Under the pieces are notes generated by a model. It searched no databases. It was not told the origin of the DNA and saw only the letters and a list, made by a program, of their open reading frames with translations. From an uncultured Alistipes sp. (GTDB lineage Bacteria; Bacteroidota; Bacteroidia; Bacteroidales; Rikenellaceae): a stretch of DNA of 9,654 nucleotides. The stretch is taken from the NCBI GenBank assembly GCA_937895825.1, contig CALBKP010000048.1:1-9654 (forward strand). Direction: 5' to 3'. Positions 6,328-9,654 of the stretch are shown piece after piece (position 1 is the stretch's first letter; each line of letters begins with the position of its first letter). A program made the translations under genes and the position numbers.

Positions 6328-8565
6328 TTACTTGACAATAAAACTATCCTCAAGACGTATGTCTGCCGATGATGATCCAACGAGAATGCGGAACTCACCT
6401 GGCTCGACTCGCCAGCCATCCGTAATCTCGTCGTAGAAGGCTAAATCCTCAGCCGATATTGCAAATGTTACGGTTGTCGATTCGCCAGGCTTAAGTTCTA
6501 CTTTCTCGAAGCCCTTGAGCTCTTTTATAGGGCGAATTATCGAGGCCTCGCTATCGGCAATGTAGAGTTGCACTACCTCCTTGCCGAGGCGTGTGCCAGT
6601 GTTTGTGATCGTTGCCGTAGCCTCCAGAATATCACCATTGTATGATGGGTCTAAGGTTATATTGTTAGCAGTGAGTTTAAGGTCGCTATACTCGAACGAC
6701 GTGTAGCTCAGTCCATGACCAAAGGCGAAGAGCGGCTCGATGCCACGAATGTCGAAGCCGCGGTAGCCAACGAGGATGCCATCGTGGTAGAATACCTTAC
6801 CCGGGTTGGGGAACTTCGCACCCTCGGCATGTGCCATATAGTCGTCAAGTTTCCGACCAAACGTAAATGGCAACTTGCCGCTGGGGTTTACCTCGCCATC
6901 GAGTACGCGAGCGAGAGCGTTGCCTGCCTCTGAGCCTGAATACCAGAGTTGCACGACAGACTCCACCTTGTTAATCCATGGCATAGCAACGGCGTTGCCC
7001 GAAACTAAGACTACGGTGAGGTTGTCTGTTACCTCGGCCAATGCCTCGATTATGTCGTCCTGCTTGTAGGGGAGTTCCAAGCCCTTGCGGTCGGTACCTT
7101 CGCAATCCTGGTTGTCGCTCTTGTTTAGTCCGCCCACAAATATAACGTGGTCGGTATCTTTTGCCATCGCTACGGCCTCCTCGATAAGGCGCTTTGGTGA
7201 ACGCTTATCCTTGAGATTCTGGCCTGTGACCACGCCGTTATAGTCGCCCGTAACATCGCCAACGTAGCCGCGAGCGTAAAGAACCTCGGCGCTGTCGCCA
7301 TAGTATGCACGGAGACCATCCAGTGGCGAGCACTCGTACTTAACCTTCAACGACGAACTGCCGCCGCCCACGGTCATCATCTTGATAGCGTTCTCGCCGA
7401 CAACAAGTATGTGCTTAGCATCTGGCGCTATGGGTAGGTTATACCTCTCATTCTTAAGTAGTACGATTCCCTCCTCGGCAATGGTGCGCGCTGTCTCGGA
7501 GTGTGCTTCCGAGCACATTGCTCCGTAAGGTTTGTAGTTATTCATCGCCGTACGGAATGTTAGGCGAAGCACGCGGCGTACCTTGTCGTCCAGCTCCTTG
7601 GTGCCTACCTCGCCGCGCTCGATCATCTCGAGGTATGGTTGCGCCATATAATACATATCGTAGGCGTTGCTTGCACCCTCTCTAAGGCCATCAGTCCATG
7701 TGCCGAACTCCATGTCAAGGCCATTGTATATTGCCTCCTTTGTCGAGTGGACACCGCCCCAGTCCGAGATGACTACACCGTCGAAACCCCACTCCTCTTT
7801 AAGGATGTCGATAAGCAGACGGTGGTTGTGGCAGACGTGTGTGCCCTGATATTTGTTGTATGAGCCCATTATCGACCACGCCTCACCCTCGATTACGGCG
7901 GCCTTGAATGCTGGGAGGTATATCTCGTAGAGTGCTCTGTCGCTAAGGTTTACATCGACGGTGTGGCGATGACGCTCCTCGTTGTTCAGTGCATAATGCT
8001 TGACGCATGCGGCAACACCTTGGCGCTGAACACCACGGATGTACGGAACAACCATCTCTGATGCGAGGTATGGATCCTCGCCCATATACTCGAAGTTGCG
8101 GCCACATAGTGGCGTGCGGTAGATGTTAACACCTGGGCCCAGAAGTACATCCTTTTCGCGGAAGCGGGCCTCCTCGCCGATGCTTACACCATAACGGTCG
8201 GCACACTCGCGATTCCATGTGGCAGCAAGACAGGTGAGTGCAGGGTAGGCTATGCACGAATCGTTTGTCCAGCTTGCCTGCTCCCACTCGTCCCACATAA
8301 CCTCGGGGCGTATGCCATGAGGGCCATCCGTACACCATATCTCGGCGATGCCGAGGCGTGGAACGCCTGGTGCAGAGAACTTTGATTGTGCGTGGATTAT
8401 GGCAATCTTCTCCCTAAGAGTCATTCGGCTAAGCGCATCTTCCACACGCTCTTCAATCGGGGCATCGGGGTTTAGATATATGGGTTGATTATCGACCTCT
8501 TGAGCTGAAAGTGTGGCTGTTGCGCCAATGAGTGTGGCGGAGATGATGGTTAGCAGACGATTCAT
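6328..8565 (-). CDS. Secreted glycoside hydrolase family 3 beta-glucosidase-type enzyme
   Basis: This 745-residue GH3 exo-acting glycosidase would release sugars from the non-reducing ends of beta-linked saccharides by a retaining mechanism; beta-glucoside is the likeliest substrate, but this is inferred from the family. A signal peptide occupies about residues 1-21 (ending ATLSAQ) with no lipobox, so a periplasmic location is expected. The TIM-barrel domain (about 35-345) has the substrate-binding KHYALNNEERHRH (189-201) and the nucleophile D268 in VVISDWGG. The C-terminal alpha/beta domain (about 365-575) has AEEGIVLLKN (363-372) and DCEGTDRKGLELP (487-499), where E489 is the candidate acid/base. 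FAFGHGLSYTSFEY (613-626) leads into the FnIII-like domain (about 645-735) that closes many family members. Length and domain order are normal and the gene is intact. It has its own promoter. The neighbouring lipoprotein gene is separately promoted, and no SusC/SusD pair is visible. Confidence 0.95.
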   Translation of the reverse strand: MNRLLTIISATLIGATATLSAQEVDNQPIYLNPDAPIEERVEDALSRMTLREKIAIIHAQSKFSAPGVPRLGIAEIWCTDGPHGIRPEVMWDEWEQASWTNDSCIAYPALTCLAATWNRECADRYGVSIGEEARFREKDVLLGPGVNIYRTPLCGRNFEYMGEDPYLASEMVVPYIRGVQRQGVAACVKHYALNNEERHRHTVDVNLSDRALYEIYLPAFKAAVIEGEAWSIMGSYNKYQGTHVCHNHRLLIDILKEEWGFDGVVISDWGGVHSTKEAIYNGLDMEFGTWTDGLREGASNAYDMYYMAQPYLEMIERGEVGTKELDDKVRRVLRLTFRTAMNNYKPYGAMCSEAHSETARTIAEEGIVLLKNERYNLPIAPDAKHILVVGENAIKMMTVGGGSSSLKVKYECSPLDGLRAYYGDSAEVLYARGYVGDVTGDYNGVVTGQNLKDKRSPKRLIEEAVAMAKDTDHVIFVGGLNKSDNQDCEGTDRKGLELPYKQDDIIEALAEVTDNLTVVLVSGNAVAMPWINKVESVVQLWYSGSEAGNALARVLDGEVNPSGKLPFTFGRKLDDYMAHAEGAKFPNPGKVFYHDGILVGYRGFDIRGIEPLFAFGHGLSYTSFEYSDLKLTANNITLDPSYNGDILEATATITNTGTRLGKEVVQLYIADSEASIIRPIKELKGFEKVELKPGESTTVTFAISAEDLAFYDEITDGWRVEPGEFRILVGSSSADIRLEDSFIVK

Positions 8566-8610
8566 AGCGCGATATTATATTTTGTTGATTAACAGAAACA
8601 TTATCGACTA

Positions 8611-8642
8611 CAAATATACATATATTTTATTGTAAATACAAA
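8611..8642 (-). promoter_or_regulatory. Promoter of the GH3 gene, overlapping the end of the radical SAM gene
   Basis: The minus strand reads TTTG (8642-8639), a 20-base spacer and TATATTTG (8618-8611), a full match to the Bacteroidetes consensus. The TTTG element lies inside the last codons of the radical SAM gene, whose stop is at 8629-8627. Transcription should start near 8604, about 40 bases before the GH3 ATG at 8565. Confidence 0.78.
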
Positions 8643-9571
8643 TCTCCCTGACGATGATTTGTTTCGCGCATGCGACGTACCACCTCGTTGCGCACGACAT
8701 CGGGGCGTATGCCGCCGAGTGGCGAGTGTAGTATAAGATGGCGTGGCGCTTCGGATGTTAGGCGGTCAATGGCTGTGTCGGGGCGTAGGCGACGGATGAT
8801 GTCGATAAGTAGCGTGACGTACTCTTCCATGGCATCGCCTATGCCGAAAAGGAAGTCTTCGGGGCGTGCGCTCCACTCCCTGGCAATTGGTGTGTTGCGG
8901 TAGATTTGTAGCTGGTGAAACTTTATTGTATCGAGTTCTAACGAGTTGATATGCTTGATACTATCTATTATGTCCGCGCGCGTCTCGCGCGGGAGGCCGA
9001 GTATGAGGTGGCCTCCGACATCAATGCCTAAGGCTTTGGTTTGGGCTGCAGCGGATATTGTGTCAGCAAAGGTATGACCGCGATTTACGTGCTGTAACGT
9101 CATGTCGTATACCGACTCTATGCCATACTCTACGGCTATGTAATGATTACGCCTTAAATCGGCTAATAGTTGGAGTGTTCCCGAAGTGATGCAGTCGGGG
9201 CGTGTACCAATTATAAGTCCCGAAATTTTAGGGTGTGATAGTGCTTCGGTGTATAATAGCTTGAGTTTATCTATTGGCGCATGGGTGTTTGTACCTGATT
9301 GAAGATAAGCAAGATATATGTCGCTTTGTCGTCCGCGGCTGATGTGAAAATCCAACGCACGGTCAATCTGTGATGTTATGCTCTCGGCCTCGCGGCAGTA
9401 GGCTGGTGAAAATGCCTCTCCAAGACAAAACGAACAGCCACCGCGAGCGATTGTGCCGTCGCGGTTGGGGCAACTTAGATGTGCATCGATGGCGAGTTTC
9501 TGTACACGACCGCCGAGACGCTCTTTAAGAGCACTCCCGTAGTCGTTATATGGCAGAAGTCCCGCTGTCAT
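8627..9571 (-). CDS. Radical SAM protein of the YhcC/TIGR01212 family
   Basis: This is a 314-residue cytoplasmic iron-sulfur enzyme whose substrate is not established for the family. The N-terminal part has the family's unusual cluster motif CPNRDGTIARGGCSFC: C34, then 11 residues, C46, two residues, C49, in place of the common CX3CX2C. Further signatures are YLAYLQSGTNTHAP (86-99), IGTRPDCI (121-128), VEYGIES (147-153), LGIDVGGHLILGLPRET (181-197) and KFHQLQIYRNTPIA (217-230). Length is about that of E. coli YhcC. The ATG at 9571 gives the expected start (LLPYNDYGSALKERLGGRVQKLAIDA) and lies 3 bases after the stop of the upstream reading frame, which suggests co-transcription and probably translational coupling. 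The downstream GH3 gene has its own promoter within the end of this one. Confidence 0.92.
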   Translation of the reverse strand: MTAGLLPYNDYGSALKERLGGRVQKLAIDAHLSCPNRDGTIARGGCSFCLGEAFSPAYCREAESITSQIDRALDFHISRGRQSDIYLAYLQSGTNTHAPIDKLKLLYTEALSHPKISGLIIGTRPDCITSGTLQLLADLRRNHYIAVEYGIESVYDMTLQHVNRGHTFADTISAAAQTKALGIDVGGHLILGLPRETRADIIDSIKHINSLELDTIKFHQLQIYRNTPIAREWSARPEDFLFGIGDAMEEYVTLLIDIIRRLRPDTAIDRLTSEAPRHLILHSPLGGIRPDVVRNEVVRRMRETNHRQGDLYLQ

Positions 9572-9574
9572 AGA

Positions 9575-9654
9575 TTATAGATCCTCAACGCGAGCGACGG
9601 GCGATACGTCGAGTGAGGATAGCTCACCCGCCATATATCGGTAGTAGCCAGCCG
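9575..9654 (-). CDS. C-terminal 25 residues of an unidentified protein (runs in from right edge)
   Basis: One minus-strand frame is open from the window edge to a TAA at 9577-9575 and encodes a tail ending MAGELSSLDVSPVARVEDL. The other two frames are less likely as the upstream gene: one stops early, and the other ends by overlapping the next ATG with an implausible peptide. The stop is 3 bases from the radical SAM start codon, as expected in an operon. I do not recognise the family from so short a piece. Confidence 0.6.
   Translation of the reverse strand, partial: AGYYRYMAGELSSLDVSPVARVEDL

Noticed and set aside
3650..8565. Lipoprotein plus GH3 enzyme as a polysaccharide utilization locus
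   Set aside because: No SusC/SusD pair or dedicated regulator is present, and each gene has its own promoter; adjacency alone is not enough.

Overview
This window looks like ordinary chromosome from a member of the Bacteroidales. The evidence is a 286-residue primary sigma factor of the short Bacteroidetes type without region 1.1, a Bacteroides-type glutamate decarboxylase, and a lipoprotein with a fimbrillin-like N-terminal region. Start codons are preceded by A/T-rich leaders with no clear Shine-Dalgarno sequence. Several promoters match the Bacteroidetes pattern TTTG-N19/20-TAnnTTTG. An Alistipes/Rikenellaceae-like source is plausible, but I cannot prove it from sequence alone.

Layout, left to right. 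The 5' portion of era, a ribosome-assembly GTPase, runs leftward off the window and is divergent from rpoD (+). The 199-base region between them holds an era promoter candidate and three 14-base tandem repeats. rpoD ends in a strong intrinsic terminator and is convergent with glutamate decarboxylase (-). Two tRNA-Pro genes (CGG and TGG anticodons, both -) follow, with a near-consensus promoter upstream and hairpins behind each. Next is an 806-residue surface lipoprotein (-), bounded by a 19-bp hairpin at its 3' end and a consensus promoter upstream. A 745-residue secreted GH3 glycosidase (-) has its own promoter, which reaches into the end of the radical SAM gene (YhcC/TIGR01212 type, -). That gene sits 3 bases behind the tail of an unidentified gene running in from the right edge.

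Most genes appear to be separately transcribed. The GH3 enzyme and the lipoprotein are neighbouring envelope genes with separate promoters, and there is no SusC/SusD pair, so a polysaccharide utilization locus is not supported here. The decarboxylase has no antiporter, glutaminase or channel gene beside it within the window. The only likely operon is the right-edge fragment plus the radical SAM gene.

All gaps between genes are under 300 bases. Positions 2965-3121 hold only a weak promoter candidate, and 3442-3564 holds nothing I can identify. I see no CRISPR array, insertion sequence, phage gene or defence system, and no convincing new biological system. The items most worth a second look are the lipoprotein's domain composition, the orphan decarboxylase with its short C-terminus, and the era/rpoD repeats.
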